The notes under the pieces were generated by a model. The model had not been told where the DNA came from, searched no databases, and saw nothing but the letters and a program-made list of their open reading frames with translations. The position numbers and the translations under genes were made by a program. A stretch of 64,000 bases of DNA, taken from positions 2,150,001 to 2,214,000 of the forward strand of contig NZ_CP038145.1 of assembly GCF_004519515.1 (NCBI RefSeq). The letters run 5' to 3'. This DNA comes from Actinobacillus indolicus (GTDB lineage Bacteria > Pseudomonadota > Gammaproteobacteria > Enterobacterales > Pasteurellaceae). Numbering within the stretch: position 1 is the first letter of the stretch; each line of letters starts with the position of its first letter. Below are positions 42,868 through 52,295 of the stretch, piece after piece.

Positions 42868-44157
42868 TTAAGCAGCCGCTTTATCTTTTGCCAATTTGTC
42901 TAACATTTTTTGGCAAACTAAGACGATACCGCCTTTACTGATACGGAAGTATTTCGCATCTTCTTCTGGGTTTACACCGATTTGTAAGCCATCTGGAATT
43001 TCACAATGGCGGTCAATCACTGCACGTTTAATGACGCAGTTTTTACCGATATTCACCTGTGGCAAAATCACCGATTCTTCGATAATACTCTCAGCATCTA
43101 CATGTACACGGTTAAACAATACTGAATTACTGATTTCCGCATCGGTAATCACGCTACCGCCTGCAATTAAAGAGTTATCTAAGGTTCTTGAACGTGACTT
43201 ATGATAGAAGAAACGTGCTGGTGCCGTTTGTTGTGGACGACCGTGGATCGGCCAAGATTCATCGTATAAGTCTAATTGTGGATTTTCACTCACAAGATCC
43301 ATATGAGCAGCCCAATAGCTGTCAATCGTTCCTACATCACGCCAGTAGATTGTTCCAGTGGTGTTACGACCTTCGCAAGAACGTTCAAATGGGTGAGCAT
43401 AAATTACACCTTGTTCAACAGCTTTTGGAATAATATCTTTACCAAAGTCGTGTGATGTATCTGGGTTGCTGACTTCTTTCTCTAACATTTCATAGAGATA
43501 ATCTGCATCAAACACATAGATACCCATAGAAGCAAGCGATGATTCAGGTTTGTCTGGCATTGCTGGTGGATCAGATGGTTTTTCCACGAAGGCTTTGACT
43601 TTTAATTTTTCATTAACTGCCATTACACCAAACTCAGTTGCTTGCTCACGTGGCACTTCAATACAACCTACGGTACATTTTGCTCCAGAATCAACGTGAT
43701 CTTCAAGCATACGGTTGTAGTTCATTTTATAGATATGGTCACCCGCAAGAATAATCACATATTTTGGACGATAGTGCGATTTCATCATTTCCATATTTTG
43801 ATAAACCGCATCGGCTGTACCACGATACCATGTGTTTTCATCGATTTGCTGACGAGCAGGAAGCATATCGATATATTGGTTACGCTCATAAGGTAAGAAC
43901 GACCAACCACGTTGTAAGTGGCGGAGTAGTGAATGCGCCGCATACTGGGTAATCACCCCAACTTTTAATAAGTTAGAGTTAATACAGTTAGAAAGGGCAA
44001 AGTCAATAATACGACGGCTACCGCCAAAATAAACCGCAGGTTTTGCACGTTTATCGGTAAGTTCATAAAGGCGAGAACCACGACCGCCTGCTAATATCAG
44101 CACTAAAGTTTGCGCGGTAAGATTACGTCTGTCTGTGGATGCTTCCTGTTTTAGCAT
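42868..44157 (-). CDS. glgC: Glucose-1-phosphate adenylyltransferase
   Basis: 429 residues. The nucleotidyltransferase core begins VLILAGGRGSRLYELTDKRAKPAVYFGG, with GTADAVYQNM and the catalytic FVEKPSDPPAMPDKPESSLASMGIYVF. The C-terminal left-handed beta helix (about 310-420) is the allosteric domain. It makes ADP-glucose, the rate-limiting step for glycogen. It follows glgX by 30 bp in the operon. GGAGATAACA precedes the ATG. Confidence 0.96.
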   Translation of the reverse strand: MLKQEASTDRRNLTAQTLVLILAGGRGSRLYELTDKRAKPAVYFGGSRRIIDFALSNCINSNLLKVGVITQYAAHSLLRHLQRGWSFLPYERNQYIDMLPARQQIDENTWYRGTADAVYQNMEMMKSHYRPKYVIILAGDHIYKMNYNRMLEDHVDSGAKCTVGCIEVPREQATEFGVMAVNEKLKVKAFVEKPSDPPAMPDKPESSLASMGIYVFDADYLYEMLEKEVSNPDTSHDFGKDIIPKAVEQGVIYAHPFERSCEGRNTTGTIYWRDVGTIDSYWAAHMDLVSENPQLDLYDESWPIHGRPQQTAPARFFYHKSRSRTLDNSLIAGGSVITDAEISNSVLFNRVHVDAESIIEESVILPQVNIGKNCVIKRAVIDRHCEIPDGLQIGVNPEEDAKYFRISKGGIVLVCQKMLDKLAKDKAAA

Positions 44158-44187
44158 ATTGTTATCTCCAAATTGGGATGGTAAATA

Positions 44188-46173
44188 TTAATTCCTTTGA
44201 AGTACGCATACCTCAATATCATTGAGTGTAACCGCAAGCGTATCTGTCATTAGAGTGGTTTCTTTTTCACCTAAAAGTATTTGCCAATCACCCTTAGGTA
44301 ATAAAAATTGTTGCATTGCTTGTTTAGCATTCACCAAAATAAGCCATTTATCTTCTAATAATATCTGTAATGCTTTGGTAAAATGGTCATGCCAGTCTTT
44401 AAACTGTATCACTTGACCATCTGCTCGTAACCATTGTACATCTTCACCCGTCCACCATTTCGTGTCTTGGGAGAGTAGGGGGATCTGTTTGCGAATCGCA
44501 ATTAATTTTGCAGTATAATCGATCAATTCCTGATCAGCCGAATCCCAATCTATCCAACTGATCTCATTATCTTGGCAGTAGCTATTATTGTTGCCTTGTT
44601 GGCTATGTCCCAGTTCATCACCTGCTAATAACATTGGCGTACCGCCTGAGAGTAAGAGTGTTGTTAATAACGCTTTTTTAGCCTGTTTACGTTGTTTTAG
44701 GATAATTGGATTATCTGTTTTGCCTTCTACGCCAAAATTGAAGCTAATATTATGTCCATGCCCATCACGATTTTGTTCGCCATTTGCCCAGTTATGTTTT
44801 TCGTTATAACTAACAAGATCTTGTAAGGTAAATCCATCGTGTGCAGTAATAAAATTAATGCTATGAAATGGCTGACGGTTATGCGCAAAAATATCGTCAC
44901 TCCCTGCAAATCGACGTACGAATCCAGCTAAATTACCATTTTTTTCTAGAAAGAATCGACGCATATCATCACGGAAACGGTCGTTCCATTCTGCAAAGGG
45001 TTTTGGAAATGCGCCTAATTGATAGCCACTCCAGCCAATATCCCAAGGTTCCGCAATCAATTTAATATGTGCCAACTTCGAATTACTGTAAACGGCAGTA
45101 AAAAATGCTGATTTTTCAGAGAATGTTGGTGCTCTACCTAACACGGCACCTAAGTCAAAACGGAAACCATCAACATTACATTCTTTAACCCAATAACAGA
45201 GACAATCAATCACCCAGCGTAATACCGCGACATCGGATGATACATTGAGCGTATTGCCACAACCTGTCCAATTCAAATATTCACTATTATCAGTCAACCA
45301 ATAGTATGCTTCGTTATCAATACCGCGCTGAGATAGTGTTGGACCATCTTTACCTGCTTCCGCCGTATGATTAAAGACCACATCCATAATCACTTCAATT
45401 CCTGCTTTGTGAAGTGTTTTAACCAACTGCTTAAACTCTGTTAGCGGATCAGCCTTGTCATAAGCTAATTTAGGATCAACGGCAAAATGTCCTAAAACGT
45501 TGTAGCCCCAATAATTTGTTAACCCCATTTTTTGTAAATGTGGCTCATCAACATGATAAGTAATAGGCAACAGTTCTATCGCAGTAATTCCTAATCGTTT
45601 CAAGTGAGAAATAGAAGCTTCATGTGCCAAACCAGCAAAAGTGCCTCTAAGTTCTTCGGGTATTTCTTTATTTAATTTACTAAAGCCTTTTACATGAGTT
45701 TCATAAACTACAGTTTCAGCCCAAGGGGTAAATGGTTTGTAATCACCTTCCCAATCAAATGTGTGTCGTTCTACCACAACAGATTTTGGCGCAAGGTGTG
45801 CATTATCTCTAGAATCATTCCATTGGAACCATCTTACAGCTTCATCACTAGATAAATCTGGGTGACCGATGATAGCGTTAGCATAAGGATCAACTAATAA
45901 TTTATTAGGGTTAAATAAATCACCTTTTTCCTCATTTACAACTCCCGTTACACGGTAACCATATTGTGTCCCTACAGGTAATCCAACAACAAATAAATGC
46001 CAAATTTCATCGGTTTTGATCATCGGTAAACGAATTTCTTTACCTTCGCAAAAAATGGATAATTCCACACCGCTTGCACGGCGAGAAAAGAGGGCAAAAT
46101 TTACGCCTTTTTCTCCATTTATTTCAGTTAATCGGCTTCCTAATGGAAATGGTCTACCTGCAAGATACTTCAT
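44188..46173 (-). CDS. glgX: Glycogen debranching enzyme GlgX
   Basis: 661 residues, GH13 isoamylase type. N-terminal carbohydrate-binding module (about 1-120), then the catalytic barrel with VMDVVFNHTAE, NVDGFRFDLGAVLG (nucleophile Asp), IAEPWD (acid/base Glu) and FITAHDGFTLQDLVSYNEKHN. It cleaves alpha-1,6 branches of phosphorylase limit dextrin. It starts 18 bp after the glgB stop, within glgB-X-C-A. Confidence 0.95.
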   Translation of the reverse strand: MKYLAGRPFPLGSRLTEINGEKGVNFALFSRRASGVELSIFCEGKEIRLPMIKTDEIWHLFVVGLPVGTQYGYRVTGVVNEEKGDLFNPNKLLVDPYANAIIGHPDLSSDEAVRWFQWNDSRDNAHLAPKSVVVERHTFDWEGDYKPFTPWAETVVYETHVKGFSKLNKEIPEELRGTFAGLAHEASISHLKRLGITAIELLPITYHVDEPHLQKMGLTNYWGYNVLGHFAVDPKLAYDKADPLTEFKQLVKTLHKAGIEVIMDVVFNHTAEAGKDGPTLSQRGIDNEAYYWLTDNSEYLNWTGCGNTLNVSSDVAVLRWVIDCLCYWVKECNVDGFRFDLGAVLGRAPTFSEKSAFFTAVYSNSKLAHIKLIAEPWDIGWSGYQLGAFPKPFAEWNDRFRDDMRRFFLEKNGNLAGFVRRFAGSDDIFAHNRQPFHSINFITAHDGFTLQDLVSYNEKHNWANGEQNRDGHGHNISFNFGVEGKTDNPIILKQRKQAKKALLTTLLLSGGTPMLLAGDELGHSQQGNNNSYCQDNEISWIDWDSADQELIDYTAKLIAIRKQIPLLSQDTKWWTGEDVQWLRADGQVIQFKDWHDHFTKALQILLEDKWLILVNAKQAMQQFLLPKGDWQILLGEKETTLMTDTLAVTLNDIEVCVLQRN

Positions 46174-46191
46174 ATACAGCCTTAGTACTTA

Positions 46192-48534
46192 TTATTTCTT
46201 TTTCAATTTTGTCACTTTTGCTTTAACAGTTTTACTTTCCGTCTTCGCTTTAACCGCTTTTGGCTCTGTCTCTTTCAACTCTTCCGTCTTTTTTGCAAAT
46301 TTTTTTGCTTTTCTTACCGCTTGTGGTTTTGCTTCTTTAACGATAAAAATCGTCGCAAGCGGTGGGATAGTCAGCGAAATAGAGTATGGTTTACCGTGCG
46401 ACTCAATCTCTTCACATTGAATAGTACCGAAATTCCCTAAGTTACTACCCATATAGTAAGCGGAGTCTGAGTTGAGAATTTCTTTATATTCTGCATCTTC
46501 ATGAACGCCAAAACGGTAATTATCACGCGGGATCGGGGTAAAGTTGCTGACCACAATAATGCTTGAGCCATCTTTTGCTTTACGTTCAAAGGCAAACACA
46601 GATTGCTCTGCATCATCAACCACCAACCACTCAAAGCCAGCAGGATCGTAATCCAACTGATAGAGTGCCGGATATTGACGGTAAATGCGGTTCAAATCAC
46701 GCACCCAGTTCAACATACCTTTATGCCAACCGCCGTGTTCATCGTTAAGCAAGAACCAATCCAAGCTCTCTTGATAATTCCACTCACGTCCTTGCGCAAA
46801 TTCATTACCCATAAAGAGCAGTTTTTTACCCGGATAACCCCACATATAACCGTAATATGCTCTTAGGTTTGCAAACTGTTGCCAGCAATCCCCAGGCATT
46901 TTACCGAGTAACGAACATTTACCGTGAACGACTTCATCGTGGGAAAGCGGTAACATAAATTTTTCGCTATATTGATAAATCATACCGAAGGTCATCAAAT
47001 CGTGATGATATTTACGATAAATCGGATCGGTCTTCATATAGCGTAAGGTATCGTTCATCCACCCCATATTCCATTTATAATCAAAGCCTAAGCCGTGATT
47101 TTCCGTTGGGTGAGTAATGCCTGCAAAAGAGGTGGACTCTTCAGCGATAGTCACACCACCTTTGCCTTCTTTCGCTAACATATCATTCGTTGAACGTAAG
47201 AAATCTAACGCTTCCAAATTCTCACGACCGCCATAGCGATTTGGGATCCACTCGCCATCTTTGCGAGAGTAATCACGATAAATCATTGACGCAACCGCAT
47301 CGACACGCAACGCATCAATACCGAAACGCTCAATCCAATAAAGTGCATTACCCGTCAAATAGTTACGCACTTCGTGGCGACCATAGTTAAAAATTAAAGT
47401 ATTCCAATCTTGGTGATAGCCTTCTTTTGGATCGGAATGTTCATACAGATGAGTACCATCAAAATACGCCAGACTATGTTCATCGGTTGGGAAATGCCCT
47501 ACTACCCAGTCTAAAATCACATTAATCCCTGCTTCGTGAGCCTTGCTGATTAAAGTGCGTAAACCTTCAGGTGAACCAAAACGGCTGGTTGGGGCATAAA
47601 TTCCTGTTGGTTGATAACCCCAAGAGCCATCAAACGGGAACTCTGTAACTGGCAATAACTCAATATGGGTAAAGCCCATCTCTTTCACATAAGGAATTAA
47701 TTCATTCGCAATCTCTTCATAATTTAGCCAATAATTATTTTCTAAATTACGTCGCCAAGAGCCTAAGTGCACTTCATAGACAGAAATCGGCTGATCAGGA
47801 TCGTTTGCACGACGACGTTTCTCGTCACTCTCAACAATCGCAGGTAAACCGGAAGCAACAGAAGCCGTGTCAGGACGGAATTGTGCAGAGAACGCATAAG
47901 GGTCTGATTTCAAACGGATTTGCCCATTTTTATCTAAAATTTCAAATTTATAGAGCGTTCCTTTTGGTAAGTTTGGTACAAAAATATCCCAAATACCGCT
48001 GGTTTGATGAAAACGCATTGAATGGCGACGACCGTCCCAATAGTTAAAATCCCCCACCACAGAGACACGGCGAGCATTCGGTGCCCAAAGGCTAAAGTGA
48101 ATACCGCCAACTTCATTTTGGGTAACAAGATGAGCACCTAATTTTTCATAAGGACGAACGTGAGTTCCTTCGGAAAGTAACCAATTATCTAAATCGGAAA
48201 AATGGGACTGGAAACGGTAAGGATCTTCAATATCAATTTCAGTGTGGGCGTAACGCACTAACAAGCGGTAGGAAAGGTCAGTTTTTTCACCAACCAAATT
48301 CGCAGCAAAGAAGCCACGATCGTCAATTTGTTCCATCTGCACAATCGGCTCACTGTTATCATTAATAACCGTCACCTGTTCTGCTTCAGGTAGATAAGCC
48401 CGAATAATCACGCCATCATCAACTTGATGAATCCCTAAATAAGCAAAAGGATCTTGACAACAGCCATTGACAAGCTGTTCTATAAAGGTATTTTCTTGCT
48501 TAAACGAAGTAATATTGGCTGCAAGGTCTTTCAT
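46192..48534 (-). CDS. glgB: 1,4-alpha-glucan branching enzyme with an unusual lysine-rich C-terminal extension
   Basis: 780 residues against about 730 for typical GlgB. N-terminal CBM48 modules (about 1-240), catalytic GH13 barrel with [16 protein letters not shown] (nucleophile), IAEESTSF (acid/base) and LSHDEVVHG. The normal enzyme ends near [17 protein letters not shown]. Here about 48 further residues follow, rich in Lys, Ala and Glu and ending [11 protein letters not shown]. The DNA at 46290-46326 coding for [13 protein letters not shown] is a complete minus-strand uptake signal (ACCGCTTGT core at 46316-46324 plus TTTTTTGCAAA), and another core lies at 46355. The tail probably arose from uptake-signal sequence. 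It is first in the glg operon. Confidence 0.95.
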   Translation of the reverse strand: MKDLAANITSFKQENTFIEQLVNGCCQDPFAYLGIHQVDDGVIIRAYLPEAEQVTVINDNSEPIVQMEQIDDRGFFAANLVGEKTDLSYRLLVRYAHTEIDIEDPYRFQSHFSDLDNWLLSEGTHVRPYEKLGAHLVTQNEVGGIHFSLWAPNARRVSVVGDFNYWDGRRHSMRFHQTSGIWDIFVPNLPKGTLYKFEILDKNGQIRLKSDPYAFSAQFRPDTASVASGLPAIVESDEKRRRANDPDQPISVYEVHLGSWRRNLENNYWLNYEEIANELIPYVKEMGFTHIELLPVTEFPFDGSWGYQPTGIYAPTSRFGSPEGLRTLISKAHEAGINVILDWVVGHFPTDEHSLAYFDGTHLYEHSDPKEGYHQDWNTLIFNYGRHEVRNYLTGNALYWIERFGIDALRVDAVASMIYRDYSRKDGEWIPNRYGGRENLEALDFLRSTNDMLAKEGKGGVTIAEESTSFAGITHPTENHGLGFDYKWNMGWMNDTLRYMKTDPIYRKYHHDLMTFGMIYQYSEKFMLPLSHDEVVHGKCSLLGKMPGDCWQQFANLRAYYGYMWGYPGKKLLFMGNEFAQGREWNYQESLDWFLLNDEHGGWHKGMLNWVRDLNRIYRQYPALYQLDYDPAGFEWLVVDDAEQSVFAFERKAKDGSSIIVVSNFTPIPRDNYRFGVHEDAEYKEILNSDSAYYMGSNLGNFGTIQCEEIESHGKPYSISLTIPPLATIFIVKEAKPQAVRKAKKFAKKTEELKETEPKAVKAKTESKTVKAKVTKLKKK

Positions 48535-48812
48535 TTGCTCTCCTTGGCTAAACGCTTATGCATATAATAATTGCACTGAACTCTACCAAAAATAGATTTA
48601 CAAAACAACTGATAATTTTGATGTAAATCATAAATATTATAAGTAGAATTTTTGTATTTATAAATCAAAGAGTTATTTTTAAATAAATAAAGTGATTAAT
48701 TTTTATTAAAATAAATAAATGATCATCTCTATTTTTATAGAGAATTAATGTAAATAATTGTAATCTTTGTATTTTGGAGGTAATAGCTACTTTGGCTTTA
48801 AAAATTAATAGT
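48535..48812 (-). promoter_or_regulatory. AT-rich upstream region of the glg operon with an FNR-like site
   Basis: About 280 bp without any ORF of note, very AT-rich. TTGATGTAAATCAT at 48618-48631 resembles the FNR consensus TTGAT-N4-ATCAA and, more weakly, a CRP half-site. The glgB promoter must lie here but no -10/-35 pair stands out from the AT background. Confidence 0.4.
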
Positions 48813-48842
48813 TTATAGAAAGAGTCGGGACTCTTTCTATAA
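48813..48842 (-). terminator. Terminator after argD
   Basis: TATAGAAAGAGTC / GACTCTTTCTATA around a GG centre (48813-48842), located 9 bp after the argD stop. The minus strand continues AACTATTAATTTTTAA. Confidence 0.83.
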
Positions 48843-48850
48843 ACTCTAGC

Positions 48851-50032
48851 TTAGATCTTTTGAAGAATGTCTTTTAAAATTTTCACCCCTTCATCAATCT
48901 GTTCATGACTAATGATAAGCGGGGGTAATAAACGGAGTTTATGTTTTGCGGTGAGCGTCAATAAACCTTTTTGGATACCTTGATTGACTACGTCAGTTGC
49001 CTTTATACCTTCTTCAAACTCAATACCGAGCATTAATCCTAATCCGCTGACGCTTTTTACTTTAGGTAGATTCAGTAGCGCAGCGCGGAGTTTATCGCCT
49101 TTGACTTTAACATCCGCTAAAAATGTTGGGGTAAGTTGATCGAGTACCGCATTTGCAGCTGCACAACAAACGGGATTTCCGCCATAGGTTGAACCATGAT
49201 CGCTTTTACCAAAGGTGTTTTGGCATTTTTCGCCAAATAGGATAGCACCAATCGGTAAACCACCCCCTAAGCCTTTGGCTAATGTCACCAGATCAGGTTG
49301 TAGGTTAAAATGTTGATAAGCAAGGAATTTTCCTGTTCTTCCAATCCCTGTTTGTACTTCATCAATCATCAATAAAATATCTTGTGATGCACAGAGTTGT
49401 TGTAATGTGGCAAGGTACTCTTCTTCTAAGGTAAAAATACCACCTTCACCTTGTACAATCTCAATCATCACACCACAAACATCCCCTTGCGCTAAGCGGG
49501 TTTTAAGGGCTGAAATATCATTGGCAGGAAGATGTTCAAAGCCTTCAGTAAACGGAAAGAAAAACTGATGAAAGGTATCTTGTCCTGTGGCTGAAAGGGT
49601 AGAAATCGTTCTGCCATGAAATGAATTTTGTAAGCTAATAATGGTATAACGTCCTTTGCCGTACTTATCAAAGCTATACTTACGTGCAGCTTTAATTGCC
49701 CCTTCATTTGCTTCAGCGCCACTATTACAGAAAAATGCGCGTTTTAGTCCCGAACAAGCGGTCAGTTTTTCCGATAATTTTGCAGCAGGTTCAGTATAGA
49801 AAAGGTTGGAAACGTGTTGTAGTTTACTGGCTTGATTAACGACGGCGGACACCCAGCTTTCTTCCGCCCAGCCGAGACTATTTGTTCCGATGCCACTGGT
49901 AAAATCAAGGTATTGCTTTCCTTCAAAATCCCATACAAGACAGCCTTTTCCATGGGAAAGGGCGAGATCAAAACGCCCATAAGTTTGAGCGATATGTTGA
50001 TGATCTAAAGTTTTAATTTGTTGGCTATTCAT
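48851..50032 (-). CDS. argD: Acetylornithine aminotransferase
   Basis: 393 residues, class III PLP aminotransferase. Key blocks are FCNSGAEANEGAIKAARKY, NSFHGRTISTLSATGQ, LLMIDEVQTGIGRTG and the PLP lysine in TLAKGLGGGLPIGA. It makes N-acetylornithine and can also act on succinyl-diaminopimelate. It follows argB with a 2-bp gap, third in argC-B-D. An ACAAGCGGT core lies within the gene near 49754. The context favours ArgD over other class III transaminases. Confidence 0.93.
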   Translation of the reverse strand: MNSQQIKTLDHQHIAQTYGRFDLALSHGKGCLVWDFEGKQYLDFTSGIGTNSLGWAEESWVSAVVNQASKLQHVSNLFYTEPAAKLSEKLTACSGLKRAFFCNSGAEANEGAIKAARKYSFDKYGKGRYTIISLQNSFHGRTISTLSATGQDTFHQFFFPFTEGFEHLPANDISALKTRLAQGDVCGVMIEIVQGEGGIFTLEEEYLATLQQLCASQDILLMIDEVQTGIGRTGKFLAYQHFNLQPDLVTLAKGLGGGLPIGAILFGEKCQNTFGKSDHGSTYGGNPVCCAAANAVLDQLTPTFLADVKVKGDKLRAALLNLPKVKSVSGLGLMLGIEFEEGIKATDVVNQGIQKGLLTLTAKHKLRLLPPLIISHEQIDEGVKILKDILQKI

Positions 50033-50034
50033 GC

Positions 50035-50889
50035 TTAATCCTTTTTATAAAAAAGTGTGCCATTACCTTGGGTAGTGAAGGTGTCGATCAGTAATGCATG
50101 GGGAACTCTACCATCAATAATCGCAGCCGATTTTACCCCTTCACGAATACAGTCAATGCAACATGCGATCTTAGGGATCATACCGTCGGTGATAATCCCT
50201 TGATTGATAAGGCTATCTACTTCAGATATTTCAATTTGGGGAATTAATGTGGTGTCATCAAAGCGATCTTTGAGTACGCCCACAATATCGGTCATATTGA
50301 TTAATTTTTCTGCACCGAGTGCAATCGCAATTTTACTTGCCGCAGTATCTGCATTGATATTGTAAGCAGCGCCTTGTTCATCAACGCCTACTGTCGAGAT
50401 AACAGGGATAAATCCAGACTGTAACGCAAAATCAAGTAGTGTCGTATTGACTGCTTTTACTTCCCCAACGTAACCTAATTCTTCATTGATTGGCTCACAG
50501 AGTAGCATTTGTCCATCGATCCCACATAAGCCGATGCCTTTGCCTTTTAATAGAGCAACTAGGCTTTTATTGACCTTCCCAGCGAGCATTTGTAGCACAA
50601 TATCCATGCTTTCTTTATCTGTGACTCGTAACCCATTGATAAATTTGCTTTCTTTACCAATCAGTTTTAGCCCTTGAGAAATTTCAGGTCCACCACCATG
50701 CACTAACACAACCTTAATACCCATTTGATTTAAGAGTAATAAATCTTGCATAACAGCCAGTTTAAGTTCTTCATTAATCATTGCATTGCCACCGTATTTG
50801 ACCACAATGATTTTATCTTGATATTTTTTGATATAAGGATAGGCACTTGCCATGATGTCGGCGAGTAAATTCACCTGTGATTGTTGCAT
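50035..50889 (-). CDS. argB: N-acetylglutamate kinase
   Basis: 284 residues, amino-acid kinase family. IVVKYGGNAMINEELK carries the phosphate-binding lysine, VVLVHGGGPEISQGLKLIG the glycine-rich loop, and NADTAASKIAIALGAEKLI the nucleotide site. It phosphorylates N-acetylglutamate, the second arginine step. It is 29 bp after argC and 2 bp before argD. The extended N-terminal helix (QQSQVNLLADIMASAYPYIKKY) is typical of hexameric, arginine-inhibited forms; that inference is from the family only. Confidence 0.95.
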   Translation of the reverse strand: MQQSQVNLLADIMASAYPYIKKYQDKIIVVKYGGNAMINEELKLAVMQDLLLLNQMGIKVVLVHGGGPEISQGLKLIGKESKFINGLRVTDKESMDIVLQMLAGKVNKSLVALLKGKGIGLCGIDGQMLLCEPINEELGYVGEVKAVNTTLLDFALQSGFIPVISTVGVDEQGAAYNINADTAASKIAIALGAEKLINMTDIVGVLKDRFDDTTLIPQIEISEVDSLINQGIITDGMIPKIACCIDCIREGVKSAAIIDGRVPHALLIDTFTTQGNGTLFYKKD

Positions 50890-50918
50890 ATTGTTATTCC
50901 TTTATATTTTGAATTTTT

Positions 50919-51860
50919 TTAAATTGTTAAGCCTGCGGTTTCATCACGTCCAAGCATCATGTTCATACATTGCACGGCTGCCCCTGATGAGCCTTTTCCT
51001 AAGTTATCAAACAGCGCCATGAGCACTAATTGGTTTGCATTGGCATAGACAAAAATCTCAAGATTATCTTTACCTGACAGTTGATTTGCAGCCATCATTG
51101 GTGTTGGCATGGTATTAAGATGATGTACGCTCACCAGTTTTTTGCCTTGATAATAATCACTTAATAATGAGGCAATTTTTTCTCCCGATGTATATCCTGC
51201 ATTTAACGCGGATAAAGGCAATGGGACAGTTACTAGCATACCACTATAATAATCAGCAACCACAGGGGTAAAAATTGGCGCAGTTGAACTGCTCGTCATA
51301 GCCATCATTTCAGGGAGATGCTTATGGTTAAGGTTTAAGCCATACATTCTTGGGGCATCAAATTCAACGGATCTTGTATCATCTTGATATTCTGCAATCA
51401 TTGATTTTCCACCGCCAGAATAGCCCGTTAAAGAGTGGCAAATTAATGGATAGTCCGCAGATAATGCACCTTTCTCAATTAACGGTCTCACAAGGGCAAT
51501 AAAGCCTGTTGCATGACAACCTGGCACAGCGACGCGATTGGATTGAGCAATTTTTTCAGCTTGATGAGAGAGTTCGGCAAAGCCATAGACCCAATCAGAT
51601 TGAGTACGATGTGCTGTTGATGTATCACAAATTTTGCTTTCTTTAGGTGCAAGTGCCACAATTTCTTTGGCTGCATCATCTGGCAAACAGAGTAAGGTGA
51701 GATCAGCTTGAGCTATCATGGCTAAACGTGCAGAAAGATCTTTTCGCTGATGTTCAGGTAACGCCAAGAGTTCAATATCGGATTGCGTTGATAAACGTTC
51801 ATGAATGCGTAGCCCCGTTGTACCTACTGCACCATCAACAAAAATTTTATGTTTAGCCAT
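50919..51860 (-). CDS. argC: N-acetyl-gamma-glutamyl-phosphate reductase (short, type 2)
   Basis: 313 residues from the ATG at 51860, with AGGAG upstream. NADP-binding start KIFVDGAVGTTGLRIHERL, catalytic cysteine in VAVPGCHATGFIALVRP, and HKHLPEM. The length and the DGAVGTTGLRIHERL start identify the short type 2 ArgC, distinct from the E. coli type 1 enzyme. It reduces acetylglutamyl phosphate to the semialdehyde. First gene of argC-B-D, behind a double ARG box. Confidence 0.93.
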   Translation of the reverse strand: MAKHKIFVDGAVGTTGLRIHERLSTQSDIELLALPEHQRKDLSARLAMIAQADLTLLCLPDDAAKEIVALAPKESKICDTSTAHRTQSDWVYGFAELSHQAEKIAQSNRVAVPGCHATGFIALVRPLIEKGALSADYPLICHSLTGYSGGGKSMIAEYQDDTRSVEFDAPRMYGLNLNHKHLPEMMAMTSSSTAPIFTPVVADYYSGMLVTVPLPLSALNAGYTSGEKIASLLSDYYQGKKLVSVHHLNTMPTPMMAANQLSGKDNLEIFVYANANQLVLMALFDNLGKGSSGAAVQCMNMMLGRDETAGLTI

Positions 51861-51922
51861 ACTATCTCCTAAAATCAATTTTTGTCAGTCTATGCATAAA
51901 CTTGGCGAAATGCAAGTTTATT

Positions 51923-51961
51923 TTAAAATAATTATGCATAAATAATGAATTTATATTCATT
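51923..51961 (-). promoter_or_regulatory. Paired ARG boxes controlling argCBD
   Basis: Box 1 (51944-51961) is the core of the palindrome TAATGAATTTATATTCATTA with perfect 8-bp arms. Box 2 (51923-51940) is TTAAAATAATTATGCATA, matching the consensus AATGAATAATTATTCATT at 12 of 18 positions. The 3-bp spacing between the 18-bp boxes is the E. coli arrangement for one ArgR hexamer. They lie about 65-100 bp upstream of argC. Confidence 0.87.
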
Positions 51962-52068
51962 ATTGTGTTTAATAAAAAAGGTTTTCGGCAAAAACAAGAG
52001 AAATAGATTGTAATTTTGCCTTGAGCCGTTAAACTAATTTCCACATAAATGTTTGCTGATGTTTTGTG

Positions 52069-52183
52069 CCTAGCACGCAAAATGCGTACTAGGTTACGCA
52101 TAGTTGAGTGGCTTTGCCACTCTAATTCTCAGTCCCAAAGGGGCTGAATTATGCGTAACCCAGTACGGCTCTGCCGTGCTGGG
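52069..52183. repeat. Cloverleaf-like palindromic repeat, copy B (between argC and aroA)
   Basis: The hairpins are H1 52069-52093 (CCTAGCACGC/GCGTACTAGG, one mismatch), H2 52106-52122 (GAGTGGC/GCCACTC), H3 52130-52146 (CAGTCCC/GGGGCTG) and H4 52159-52183 (CCCAGTACGGC/GCCGTGCTGGG). H2 and H3 are enclosed by GGTTACGCATAGTT (52092-52105) pairing with AATTATGCGTAACC (52147-52160). The order, spacing and arm sequences match copy A at 38456-38577, while the stem bases differ but remain paired. Confidence 0.87.
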
Positions 52184-52248
52184 ATATTAAATAAATAATC
52201 TGGTGATTTTATCCCCCTAAACATCAACAAACCTTATTCTAATTCATT

Positions 52249-52279
52249 ACAAGCGGTTAGATTCCGCCAATTTTTTACC
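52249..52279 (+). repeat. Extended uptake signal before aroA
   Basis: ACAAGCGGT (52249-52257) is followed by TAGATT and AATTTTTTACCC, ending 17 bp before the aroA ATG, and so lies in its leader. The third block is degraded (TTTTTTACC instead of TTTTTGCAAA). Confidence 0.8.
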
Positions 52280-52295
52280 CTTTTCGGAACACAAC

